From assembly GCA_022835595.1 (NCBI GenBank), contig BQUP01000006.1:881307-945306 (forward strand): a stretch of DNA of 64,000 nucleotides, in the 5' to 3' direction. The notes beneath the pieces were generated by a model. It saw only the letters and a program-made list of their open reading frames with translations. It did not search any database and had not been told where the DNA came from. The position numbers were made by a program, and so were the translations under genes. The stretch's first letter is position 1. The number at the start of each line of letters is the position of its first letter. Source of the stretch: Cystobasidium ongulense (Eukaryota; Basidiomycota; Cystobasidiomycetes; Cystobasidiales; Cystobasidiaceae). Of the stretch, positions 1 through 9,882 are shown piece by piece.

Positions 1-56
1 AAGGGTCGCCCGGGAACAGAAACTGACTGTTGCCTTTCCTTTCTCCGTGTTTGCAG

Positions 57-832
57 TACAAATGCGTTCTACCTCCCAGGCACAATCATTGGCGCTCTTA
101 TAGTTGATAAGCTAGGACCTAAGCGTACCATCATTCTAGGTTTCCTACTTCAAGCTCTCGTCGGTTTCATTCTTTCAGGTGTTTATAACAAGCTCAAGAC
201 AAATATTGCTGGATTCGCTGTCATGTATGGTCTATACTTATCCCTTGGTGAACTTGGTCCAGGCAACAATCTCGGTCTTCTCGCTGCCAAAGCTACTGGT
301 AAGCTCGCTTCCTTTTACGAATTTGCTGACAGCGCTTCTGATGCTGTTTACATCAAACAACAGGACCAACTGCTGTTCGAGGAGTCTTCTATTCTATTGC
401 CGCCGCCATCGGAAAGATTTTCGCATTCATTGCCAGTTATGTTTATGAGCGTAGGTTGACATTTTAAGGCCGGGCTGGATTTTTAAGCAGCGTACTGACT
501 TCTCCTTCCTTTCCCGCACAGCCATTATCGCCGATGTAGGCGGATCAGGAACATACAGAGGCGACACAATCCCAGTCTATATCGGGTGCTCGCTCGCTCT
601 CTTCGCCGCCGCGGTGGTCTATTTCCTAGTACCCGATATTCGCGCCGACTTCATGAAAGAGGAAGATGAGCGTTTCCGTCAATATCTAGAGGAGGCTGGA
701 TATGATACCGCAGGAATGGGTCTTGCTCCACTATTGGAGCACGATCGAAGTGCAGCATCTGGAAAGGAAGAAGCCACTGGAACGCTTGACCCTGCCGAGA
801 AGGAACCTGTTGAGAAGAAGTCCTCGCTTTGA
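57..832 (+). CDS. GIT1-type MFS transporter, 3' part only
   Basis: C-terminal part of a major facilitator transporter; the 5' part lies outside the window. The window opens in an intron (branch site AACTGAC, acceptor TTTGCAG ending at 56). Exons 57-298, 364-450 and 522-832 join in frame. The protein shows LPGTIIGALIVDKLGPKR (the loop after a membrane helix), then YLSLGELGPGNN and GTAVRGVFYSIAAAIGK. These are typical of the fungal glycerophosphoinositol/phosphate:H+ symporter group related to yeast GIT1. Further membrane helices follow, then a charged cytosolic tail of about 55 residues ending EKKSSL. The expected role is proton-coupled uptake of a phosphorylated substrate at the plasma membrane. 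Substrate identity is inferred from family only, and a PHO84-like phosphate transporter is the main alternative. Confidence 0.8.
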
Positions 833-1150
833 ATTGGTACAAATGCCAAGTTCTTGAGAATCGTCGCTCAGTCAAGACAGGATGAGTGCGACCTTCAATA
901 CTGAGAGGTTTCAACAGACCTCGACGGGCTTTCGCTCAATAACATGGGCCATTTACTATACTTAATTACTTATTTTAACTTTCGCTTATGTATGCGATCA
1001 ATGTAATTCTTTCAGGTGCATGATGTGATTGATGGCAATGCGTATTGATAAATGCCGCATGAAATATGGGTATTGCACTGTATACTCTGAACTCATTCTA
1101 TGAAATGCGGACTGATTTGTCACGAAAGATCTGGAGGCGCCTATCTGAAG

Positions 1151-2354
1151 CTATAATCCACCTGGCTTCTGTACTTTGCCACCCTTGTTGGGAACCCACC
1201 AGAAACTGATGGCTACCAGGAACTTGATACCGGCTGCTATGCCCACCGCGACTTCTCCGCTTAATGTTCCCAAGATACATCGCGAGGCTAATGCGCCCAC
1301 GAATAGGGCTACCACTGAATAAATACGATGATCTCGTGATGGTACGCTAGAATAGTCATGTTAGAATGTGTGCTTAGGAAGTGGAGACCTAGAGCTGGTG
1401 CGGAGACTTACGGTCTCAAGCGGAATAGATTCGGATCTGCAACAAGTTCGCACCAGGTCGTAGTGAGAACGACTGTAGTGCCATAATGCGTGTTCAAACG
1501 CTTTCCGACAATGCCTTGCAAACCCATACTTGCAGACATGAACCCAAGACCGACAAACGCGCGAGCCGAGTGCCAAGCGAGGTCACCTCTATCTGTAGCG
1601 TATGAGCCAGCATTTGCAGATGTAAGAGAAATATATGCTGCCATAAGGAGACCCGACTGTAACGCTGTTGCGCCCATGACCCATAGGCGAGTTTTCGAAC
1701 CGATCCTGTCTCCAATTCTCCCGAGAAAGGCGCCACAGGCGAAAGAGATCAAACTTGTAAGAGCGAGACGGTCCGCGAGATGGAAAGAACTGCCTTGATC
1801 TGGACCTGAAAAGAGTCTTGCTACAGCTGCTGCCAGCTGTACTGTATTGCCGCTATAACGGTAACGCACGTTTGCTTGCATCAGCGGCCTTATCGTGATG
1901 CTGTTTTTTGAGATGCAACTCACGTTTGGAACCCAGAAAAGATGAAAGCGGCAGCGAAGGAGACGCCATCGAGCCAGCCAGTCACGAGACAGAAGAAGGT
2001 GAGCTGAAGCGAGCACTACAGAAGTACGTTGTGCGAATAGTCGACATCAGCTTTGTGTTCATTCTTGTGTGACCCGATCGGTTCGATTCAAAGCAGCTTC
2101 CAATGCAGTTGGTTGGCACGAGAGCTCTGCTTGTGGAATAGGCCTACCTTGTCTGCATCGAGGTCGCGCTGCAAATGATCCACTGCCTTCGTGCGCCATG
2201 TACTCCTAGGCGAGTGACCCTCACGTGCTTTGTGTTCGTGGGCATTAGCTGCCTCCAAATCTCCATTCTGGGTCACGGAACCTGCAGAGTCTGTGCCATT
2301 CGCATGAGCATCGCGATCCGGGTCTGCATATGCCCCGCCCTCCATCACACCCAT
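1151..2354 (-). CDS. DUF1275 (YoaK-like) membrane protein
   Basis: Four exons on the minus strand: 2354-2148, 2015-1924, 1852-1412 and 1346-1151. All junctions are GT..AG and keep frame. The N-terminal 65-70 residues are hydrophilic; the first membrane helix contains FFCLVTGWLDGVSFAAAF and is followed by FSGFQTGNTVQLA. The middle carries FACGAFLGRIGDRIGSKTR, and the later segment SASMGLQGIVGKRLNTHYG followed by TTVVLT is a hallmark of DUF1275 proteins. The C-terminus is a final helix and VPNKGGKVQKPGGL. The family is a six-to-seven-helix membrane protein of unknown function, common in bacteria and fungi. Start: the ATG of MGVMEGG was chosen; an in-frame upstream start is possible. Nothing nearby hints at a substrate. 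Confidence 0.85.
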
Positions 2355-3025
2355 GCGGTAAGGCGGTTGATGGATTAATATTGGTGGTGAAGAAAACGTC
2401 CGTCGAAGCCTTGCGGTGGAACTTGGACAGGAAGTAAAGTGGCAAAAAGGTCTAAGTTGAACAATATTGATGACCACCAGGCAATGAGCAGACTAGAAGC
2501 ACAGGTCGAGTCTCGTATGCATTGTTATGACTTCGCTTCGAAAATTTGCAATTTCCGTATACATGCTCAATATGCCAAGGTGCACCTCCGTGATACCCAT
2601 CGGCCGTCAGGTCCGGATTCACTGTCCGTAAATCTGATAACATATTCGGCTTGGATCAAGCGCGCTGTGGGGGTTCCCTGGGAATCTAATGCCAGATCAT
2701 CTGAATTTAATTGCTTCGTACACACCCGATGGACTTGCAGCACTTTTGACACATACACTCCTGCAAAGAAACGGAAACCTAATCTTGCTTCAACCGGAAC
2801 CCTCGTACTACATTGGCATCGTTCCCACCCTTGCTCAATAACAGCTCTACTGCCCAAAGTGATAATGTGATGAAGACGTTGAGCCAGCTCCAGAACTGAT
2901 GCATACCTTGACTGTTGATTAGCAAAAGATGCGTATATACTAAGACCAGGATACTATAACCAAAGGAAGGCACACCGAAGTTAGTTCATGGCTCATTATA
3001 AGGGCGTGCAGGAAGCCTTCTCAAC
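2355..3025. other. intergenic, DUF1275 to ICE2
   Basis: Between the 5' end of the DUF1275 gene and the 3' end of ICE2. A plus-strand frame stays open from the ATG at 2484 to 2870 (about 128 codons), but its translation has no recognisable domain and its composition looks random. I treat the stretch as promoter of the DUF1275 gene plus 3' flank of ICE2. No clear TATA box or repeat was seen. Confidence 0.4.
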
Positions 3026-4341
3026 CTACAATCTGCTATACGAGATAACCAGTGTCATGCCTTTCCCTTTGGTATCTTTTTCGTCCTCAATTTCGTAATC
3101 ATCGATACCAGTCTGCACTCGTCTGAGCGCGAGGACAACCTGCCCTGCAGCGTACAAAATGGCTACAGGCACGGATGATCAGCGTGAGGCCTTCAGAACC
3201 TGCGAGCTACGCAATGACGTACCTATCCGGTAGATCAGTCCCACTATGACAGGCAGAGGCAAAGCCGAATACAGCGCAATTATGAAGTCTAAGCTGGCTC
3301 CGAATATATTGCTGAAGAAAGTGATTATCGTGGAGAGTCTGCAGCCACGTCAGATCAGCAGGCTGCCCTCTCACATAAAGTAGTCTGAGGGAGAAGCTTA
3401 CGACTGCAGAATCTGAGGAGGACTAGCTTGTTGTAAGGAGCCAAGGTAATTCATTGGATCCGGACCGTCTGCTAAGTAGAAGATCTGGAAAGCTAGATAT
3501 GCCATCATTAAGCTTGTCTCGACGACATTGCCTTTTCTCAGAGCAAAGGCTATTCCACTGGAATGACCATAATGTCTCAGCTACTTGTTCTGCATTTGAA
3601 AGATGTGATTGAATCACTCACGTGAGGAAGATCACTGTTGTCAATGACACACCGATGAGAGTGGCGCTGGTCGGTGTTGATGCTGCAAACTTGTATGAGT
3701 CGTAGAGGAAGAACGCGCTGCCCACATACGTTCTGTTGACGAGGCGAGCTGTCAGCTACTAGCGCTTTACCGCCACGATGTGGACAACTCACGCAGCAGC
3801 TCCCACGAGAAACACAAATTGAAAGCTTTCGTTTCGCTCTTCAATGAGGAACCGCGAGACTTGACCGAGGGCTTGAACAACCAGCAAAGTTGATAGCCCT
3901 TCTAGAACTTCGAATACAGGCGTAAGAGCTTGCAGGATTGTCTCCCACACTCCAGGCACATAGTTGAGCAGGGTCCCATAGTGTACAGCTGTTGATGGTG
4001 AATGGTATAGGTTGAGGAATAGAAGGAGGATGCCAGGGATCGCGAGCAATTGGAATGGGCTGAATATGCTTGTGAGGAATTGCAAGCGTGTATTATGCAG
4101 CAACAAGTTGACGGTTGATTGCAGAAAGTAGTAGCCCGCGAGAGCGGCTGATAGAGCGAGAAAGCATGGTTTGCCAGCGACTTCGAGGGACAGTGGAAGA
4201 TAGATGAGAACCTGTACAGACAGGTATATATCAGCTTGTGGCTCTGTATGGCGACTGTTCGCTGCATACCTGGATGAAAGACAGGTAGTTTGTTAAGCGG
4301 TAGAAAGTTGTCTGAAACGACAGCAGGCCGCCCCAGGCCAT
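3026..4341 (-). CDS. ICE2: ICE2 family ER membrane protein
   Basis: Polytopic ER protein. In yeast Ice2 acts in cortical ER inheritance and in mobilising lipid-droplet neutral lipid for membrane synthesis. Start is the ATG of MAWGGLLSFQTTFYRL. The first exon ends in SFIQ, then successive exons give VLIYLPLSLEVAGKP, the long hydrophobic exon with VLEGLSTLLVVQALGQVSRF (the diagnostic ICE2 stretch), TYVGSAFFLYDSYKF, GIAFALRKGNVVETS, and SNIFGASLDFIIALYSALP. The tail is cytosolic, acidic then basic (DDYEIEDEKDTKGKG), ending VISYSRL. At least six short introns join in frame. It is divergent from the RNase H2 gene, about 350 bp apart. The family assignment rests on several separate conserved blocks. 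Confidence 0.88.
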
Positions 4342-4690
4342 GGAGACAGGCAGAGAAGGGTTGCGTGGACTAGTAGCTGAAGTTCGTCGAATGCATGATC
4401 TTGACGGATGGAATGGGTGGATGCAAGAAGGCAGAGGTAAGAGCCGACTTTGAAGGCCAGCGAGCAAGCCCGATCGCACTGTAGAAATGCGGATCTGCAT
4501 GTGGACTCCTGGTCGTCCTTCCAGCATACGAGCGTAGTTGCAACTCGCCTGTCCAGGACGTCGGTCTCCTCTTCTACTTCCTGGCCTCCTCGCTTGAAGA
4601 AGCTTCTTGCGGTCTTCGATAGCCTCAGTCGCGTCAAACAGCACGTCGCTTGTTTGTATATACGAGAGACGAAGAACAAGACGCGGGTCG

Positions 4691-5980
4691 ATGGATTCGC
4701 CTGGACCTAAAGCATCGACGTCGCGCAGGCGTGCAGAGCCAGTAGAGCTGCCAGAACTACCATGCATGGTCGATGGGAACTTCCAGACATCTTACTCGTG
4801 GCATTCCGCTGGAAATTACAATGGTCCAGCACCCGAGCCAAGTGAAGACGACCCAGAAGGCAAGAAAGGCGGCTGGATTCTCGGTGTTGATGAAGCTGGC
4901 CGTGGTCCAGTACTTGGTGTGTCAGCTATCCTAAGCTTTGTTTGAATTTGTGCTAACAGCTTCTCGTTTGCAGGCCCGCAAGTATACGGATGCGTTGCAT
5001 GTCCTATGGCCGCCAGCGACACATTGAAAGCTCTTGGCTTTGCAGGTAAATAGACGAAGCTCAAACTATACAGGGAAGCTTGAAAGGCTCTGACTGACAT
5101 GCGCGACAGATAGTAAAGCCTTGAATGAATCGCAAAGAAGCAAGCTCATGATAGAAATGCTAAGTGGCGAAGCGAGAGCAACTGGCATGCAGTACGGTCT
5201 GCGCGTAATGCATCCAAGGGACATAGCATCGGGTATGCTTCAGCGTACGAACTATTCCTTGTAAGATTCGTTCCTATCAGTGCTACTTTGCCTTCTCTGA
5301 TGGGCCAATCTTTCAGGAACGCTCAATCGCAAGACGTAACGATACAGCTCATTCGTGATTTCCTAGACCGCAATTATCCCATACATCACGTGGGTTCTAG
5401 TGTAAACTTTGAATCTGCTTAGAGCTGACTATCTTGATTTCCAGGTCTTTGTCGATCCTGTTGGGCCGCACGAAGCATATGAAGCCAAATTAAAAGCTAT
5501 TTTCCCAACGCTGCAGTTCACAGTTGTACCCAAGGCAGATGCCCTCTTCCCTGTCGTATCAGCAGCAAGTATCGTAGCTAAAGTCACGCGAGATGTCTTT
5601 ATGGAGGTGTGGAAGTTTGATGAGGTGGAAGGACAGCTCCAATTCAGCTCCGAGTTTGGTAGCGGATATCCGTCTGGTGAGCATTTAAATCCAGATCGTA
5701 GTAGACGCATTGATTGACCCAGAGTGGTATTGCAGATCCCAAGACGGTGGCATGGCTGGAGAAACACTTCGATCCATTATTCGGCTACCCTTCGATAGCT
5801 CGACAAAGCTGGGGTACGATCAGACAGCTTATGGACAAGAGAGGCTGGAGAGTGAAATGGTGCGAAGAGGAAAGCGTCAACTCGATTCGTTCCTATTTTG
5901 CTAGCAATCGTCCGAATGAAGACAGGGAACGGCCAGTGGTAATGAAAGAGCTGGCACTCGCGCCGGTGGCGATTTTGTGA
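4691..5980 (+). CDS. RNH201: ribonuclease H2 catalytic subunit A
   Basis: Catalytic subunit of nuclear RNase H2, which nicks RNA-DNA hybrids and removes single ribonucleotides from DNA. The signature GVDEAGRGPVLGP (first catalytic Asp and Glu) spans the first intron. After it come DSKALNESQR, the block VFVDPVGPHEAYEAKLKAIF, and VVSAASIVAKVTRD containing the later active-site region; GYPSDPKTVAWL follows across another intron. About six short exons; the last encodes the R-rich C-terminal half ending ALAPVAIL. Two in-frame ATGs are possible, 4691 (MDSPGP) and 4766 (MVDGN). The first is given because it is upstream-most, but the region before the catalytic domain is unconserved. Length (about 330 aa) is normal for the family. 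Confidence 0.93.
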
Positions 5981-6227
5981 CTTCACCTTTTCGAATGTTG
6001 TTGTGAATCTTGTAAAGCAGAGTCTCTGAGGGCAGGTCTATCGTGATCAGTTAGAGCTCAGTTCAGTCTGTCGGCCGAAGAGCTGTGCTTTATGCATCTC
6101 CCATGGCTCGATCACCTTGCTGTATGTCAAAATTATGGAGGTCGTCTTTCGCTGTCACAGCGAATCAGCCGAAGGTACGACATCACTTGCTAGCCATCCT
6201 CCTCTTGAGGCGAAGAACGCAGAAGGA

Positions 6228-8840
6228 ATGTCTAGAGGCTACGATGGCCCGGCTGTCGCCTCGACCTCGCGGCAGCCCCATCCAAGTCTTCCATCCAAAC
6301 CAAGACTACAAGGCGAGTTCAAGCAGCAAGACGATTTCATTTCGTTCAACGATGCTTTGAGTGATGAAGAGGGACGGGATTATCGAGGCAAAGGAAAAGG
6401 CAGAGATTTTGGCGGTCCCAGGGGAAAGAAACGCACTATTGGAGAAGTGCTCGATGAACAAGGAAAGCGCAAGCTCAAGGACATAGAGAAGACAACGTAT
6501 GTCGTGCGAGGCTCCAATATGTAGTAAGAGCGCTAACGCATGTATCCTGGCAGACCATGGACGGCAGATGTTGATTGGGATGCTCATGCGAGCGCAACGC
6601 AGCAGTCAGTCACGCCTCTCAGCATCATCTTCAATTCAAATGGCTGAAGATTGCAAATGAATTGTGCCTTCGCAGGTTGTCGGCGGAAGTCAGGGCGTTT
6701 ACAGACTACATTTCACCTACGGATCAGGAACATGAACTTCGCACATGTGTCGTGGAATCGATACGACGCCTCATAACTTCTCGGTGGCGTGATGCACAAG
6801 TCCACGCTTTCGGATCCTTTGAGACTAGACTATACCTACCGACAGGGTGAGAGTCCTTATGGTGCTGTGAGACTTGGTTGAGCAGGCTCTGACAGCCTCT
6901 CCTTTTTGACAGCGATATCGATCTGGTCATTGTCTCGCCTTCAATATCTCGTGAAAAGAATGCCCAGAAAAGAATACTCTTTCAGATATCCGGTCTACTC
7001 AAATCAGCGCGTCTTGGTACAGACATTGTTGTCATTGGCAAAGCTCGCGTTCCCATTGTCAAGTTTGTCACGGTCCAAGGAGGATTCAAAGTGGATATTT
7101 CGCTCAATATGATGAATGGCATACATGTGGGCAGGAGGGTCACACAGCTATTCAAAGAAGTAGGAGAAGGTCCTGCGAGATCGCTCATCATGGTTACGAA
7201 GGCATTCCTGAGCCAGAGGAACATGAATGAGGTCTACTCGGGTGGCCTGGGCAGCTACAGTATAATTTGTCTAGTCGTGTCCTTCTTACAGGTGACCCTT
7301 TCCATCGCTCTTGCACTTATTGCGCCAATACTGACATTTTTGGCACCAGCTGCATCCAAAATTACAGAAAAAGGAAATCGACCCGGACGAGAACCTCGGT
7401 ACCTTGCTCATTGAGTTTCTGGAATTGTATGGCAAACACTTCAATTTCGAAGAAGTTGGCATCTGTGTATCAAGCGGTGGTTCCTATTTTTCAAAGTCCA
7501 AGCGGGGCTGGGCGAGACCCAATCAGCCTTATCTGCTATCTATCGAGGACCCAGCAGATCCCAGTGAGCGGTGCTTATCGAATGTCATAAACTTTAACTG
7601 ACAATGGGATATAGCGAATGACGTCGCCGGCGGTTCACACAATATAAAGGCGGTACAAATGTCCCTGGGTGGAGCTTTCGAAGTACTCTCCTATGCCGTG
7701 TATGTGCGCACATCAATCATCCTGGCACGCATAGCAGCCGCACAATCAGGCAGGCGACTACCTACCTTGTCGGGCCGTGCTATCCTCGAGTCTGTCGGAG
7801 AAGGCGAAGACGATGTTGACGAGTGCCGCAAGAGCTTACTGGGCTCGATAGTCGGAGTTACGGCAGAGATTGAGAAGAGTAGAACTAGTGCTCGCGCATT
7901 GGCGGTTACCGGGATGGTTCAGCAGTCAATTGGCGTGACACCTGGCAACTTCGATGACAGAGGACAGTTAGATAACCCTGCAGCACGTGCTGCAAAGGCT
8001 GCTCAAGCAGCTAAAGTCAGAGCGAGAGCAGCTCAGAACACTGCTGCTCCCCCGGTAGCCGTCCCTCAGCCCAAAGCTCCCGAAAGCATTTCAGGCGAAT
8101 CACACACGAGCTCGAAACGTAAAGCTAGAAAGATAGCCAAGGCGCAAACAGCCTCTCAGCTCTCGAAAAAGGACAAGGCAGCTCCGAAAGTAGCGGAGGC
8201 TCAGGATGCCCCTTCTATACAGTCAAGTCGACGGCCTACGCCTGTACCCGCAGTCAAAGCAACTACCTACATCAATATTGAGTCCGACTCGCCCGATACC
8301 GCACCTGCTCCAGTCAAGCATACGACCGTCACTCGTGCGAAGGGGAAGGTCGTCGAAAGTGATTCTTCGGATTCTAGATATGCAGTGCAGAAAGGTCGAA
8401 ATGGCACAAAAGCTGCGGATACCAAATATGAGCCTGATGGACAGGATAAGAAGTCGGGTGACAACTCGGATTCTGACAGCGATGTGATCCTCGTGACGAG
8501 TAGCAAGAAGGGGACTGTGGCTGGAGGTTCTCAGAAAATCGACAAGGCAACTGCTAGTGCCGCTCCTGCACCTAGCCCAAAAAAGCGGTCAAGGAAAGCA
8601 AAGAAGAAAGCCAAGGTTGCCACTTCGTCAGATATGGAAATGTCAAGTTCGGAATCTTCCAACGCAAAACCCGAGACAAAGCAACCTACCAAGCCGTCTA
8701 CAGGCAGAGGCAAAGCTACTTCGCCGCAAAGAAAGAGACTTGCTGAACGAAAAGAGTTCTGGACTGCGAAAGGCCCGGCTAACAATCACTCTGTTAGCTC
8801 GGACAGCGATAGTGACAATGTCTATGTCCGTTCGAAATAG
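6228..8840 (+). CDS. TRF4: Trf4/Cid14-type non-canonical poly(A) polymerase
   Basis: Nuclear non-canonical poly(A) polymerase, the catalytic part of TRAMP-type complexes that tag RNA for exosome decay. The nucleotidyltransferase motif is complete: GSFETRLYLPTG joins DIDLV across an intron (two Asp), and the third Asp is in FKVDISLN. The PAP-associated domain follows with GGLGSYSIICLVVSFLQ, ENLGTLLIEFLELYGKHFN and NDVAGGSHNIKAVQMS, all diagnostic for Trf4. Six introns join in frame. The last exon (about 390 codons) adds a long low-complexity tail rich in Lys, Ala, Ser and Asp. It holds an acidic SDSDSDVILVTS stretch resembling a SUMO-interacting motif and ends DSDSDNVYVRSK. The start chosen is the ATG of MSRGYDG; an in-frame ATG at 6135 is an alternative. 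Confidence 0.92.
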
Positions 8841-8929
8841 GGTAGCTAGTCGTTAAAATGGTGTAAAGCTACAGCTATCAGTCTTAGGCGGAAGTAGGCA
8901 TGCGGTAGGCATCGGTGTGCAGTTGTAGA

Positions 8930-9673
8930 CTACGTAGTCTTTGCCTTTGAGCGATTGTTCACTAGACTAGAAGAATAGGCAAAATACCACATCCTGAAAG
9001 CAAACAGGCCGACCACCAATGTGGTGTTGCCGTGAGCTAGCATGTTCCATGACGCTACTTGCCATCGTGCCGGCCCCAAATCGACCAGGGTGGCGAGAAT
9101 CTGCCCGGGTGCAAGACTAGTCAGAGTTATCTTAGAGGCGTAGTTAGGTTCTCGTCACTCACATGCGTCACATCGGCAAATGCGAGTATTGCAAAGTAAG
9201 TCCGAAGAATGCTGGTTGTGCTTCGGGCGTCCATCCCCAGCTTGACTATCTTCGGCAGCACGAAGAAGGACCTGTACAGATATTTAGTCATACTCAACTG
9301 GGAGCAGGGTGGACTTGAATAATGCCTTACATGCAGGCCAGAATCAGAAAGCCTGGTTTGCTGGCGGTTAGCACCAATACGATAGATCGTTGGGTCAGTC
9401 GACGATGACAGCTCACAATTTCCAAGCTGTCGAATTGCCATGATGCCTGCTTGAGGGGGTTCTTTCGTGGTCAGACGTGTCCATAATGCAGTGGAAGGCA
9501 ATAGATTTCCATAATAAACTTCAGGCATGCAGCATGCGTATATAGATCCAGCTATGGTAGCCAGAGGTTCGATATAAACGAAGAACTGGAAGGTAACTCG
9601 CGTCAGATCCACCAAAGCTTGCAAATGCTATAATCCAACAAACAGTATAGAATGGCTCTGGGAGCACGTCCAT
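8930..9673 (-). CDS. DUF7704-like small integral membrane protein
   Basis: Small fungal membrane protein. The central exon begins FFVYIEPLATIAGSIYA, the usual opening helix of DUF7704 proteins. Later exons give FFVLPKIVKLGMD, LRTYFAILAFADVTH and LAPGQILATLVDLGPARW, then SWNMLAHGNTTLVVGLFAFR, a final helix and a short basic tail ending SKAKTT. The order of helices and the W-N-x-L-x-x-G-N signature match DUF7704 (about 150 residues, four helices, function unknown). The first exon is less certain: the ATG at 9673 (MDVLPEPFYT) joins to FFVYIEP only through a weak donor GTTTGT. It is divergent from the aconitase gene with about 210 bp between ATGs. Confidence 0.7.
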
Positions 9674-9882
9674 TTCGCAAGCTCGTTTGCTGGTGGATTG
9701 AAAGCCGAAATAGGCCAACTTGCTGGCATGGCGGTCCACCCGATCAACTCCGAAAAGATGGTGGCGAAATTTGGAGGCAATGGGGAGTCTGCAATTCGCC
9801 GACTTTTGACCACAAGCAGATCTGAAGCACATCGAAGAAGCTCAAGAAGCTGGATTAGTGGTCGCAGACAAGCCAGACTATC

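Noticed and set aside
2484-2870. 128-codon plus frame between DUF1275 and ICE2
   Set aside because: No domain, arbitrary composition and lies in a promoter; kept only as a note in the intergenic entry.
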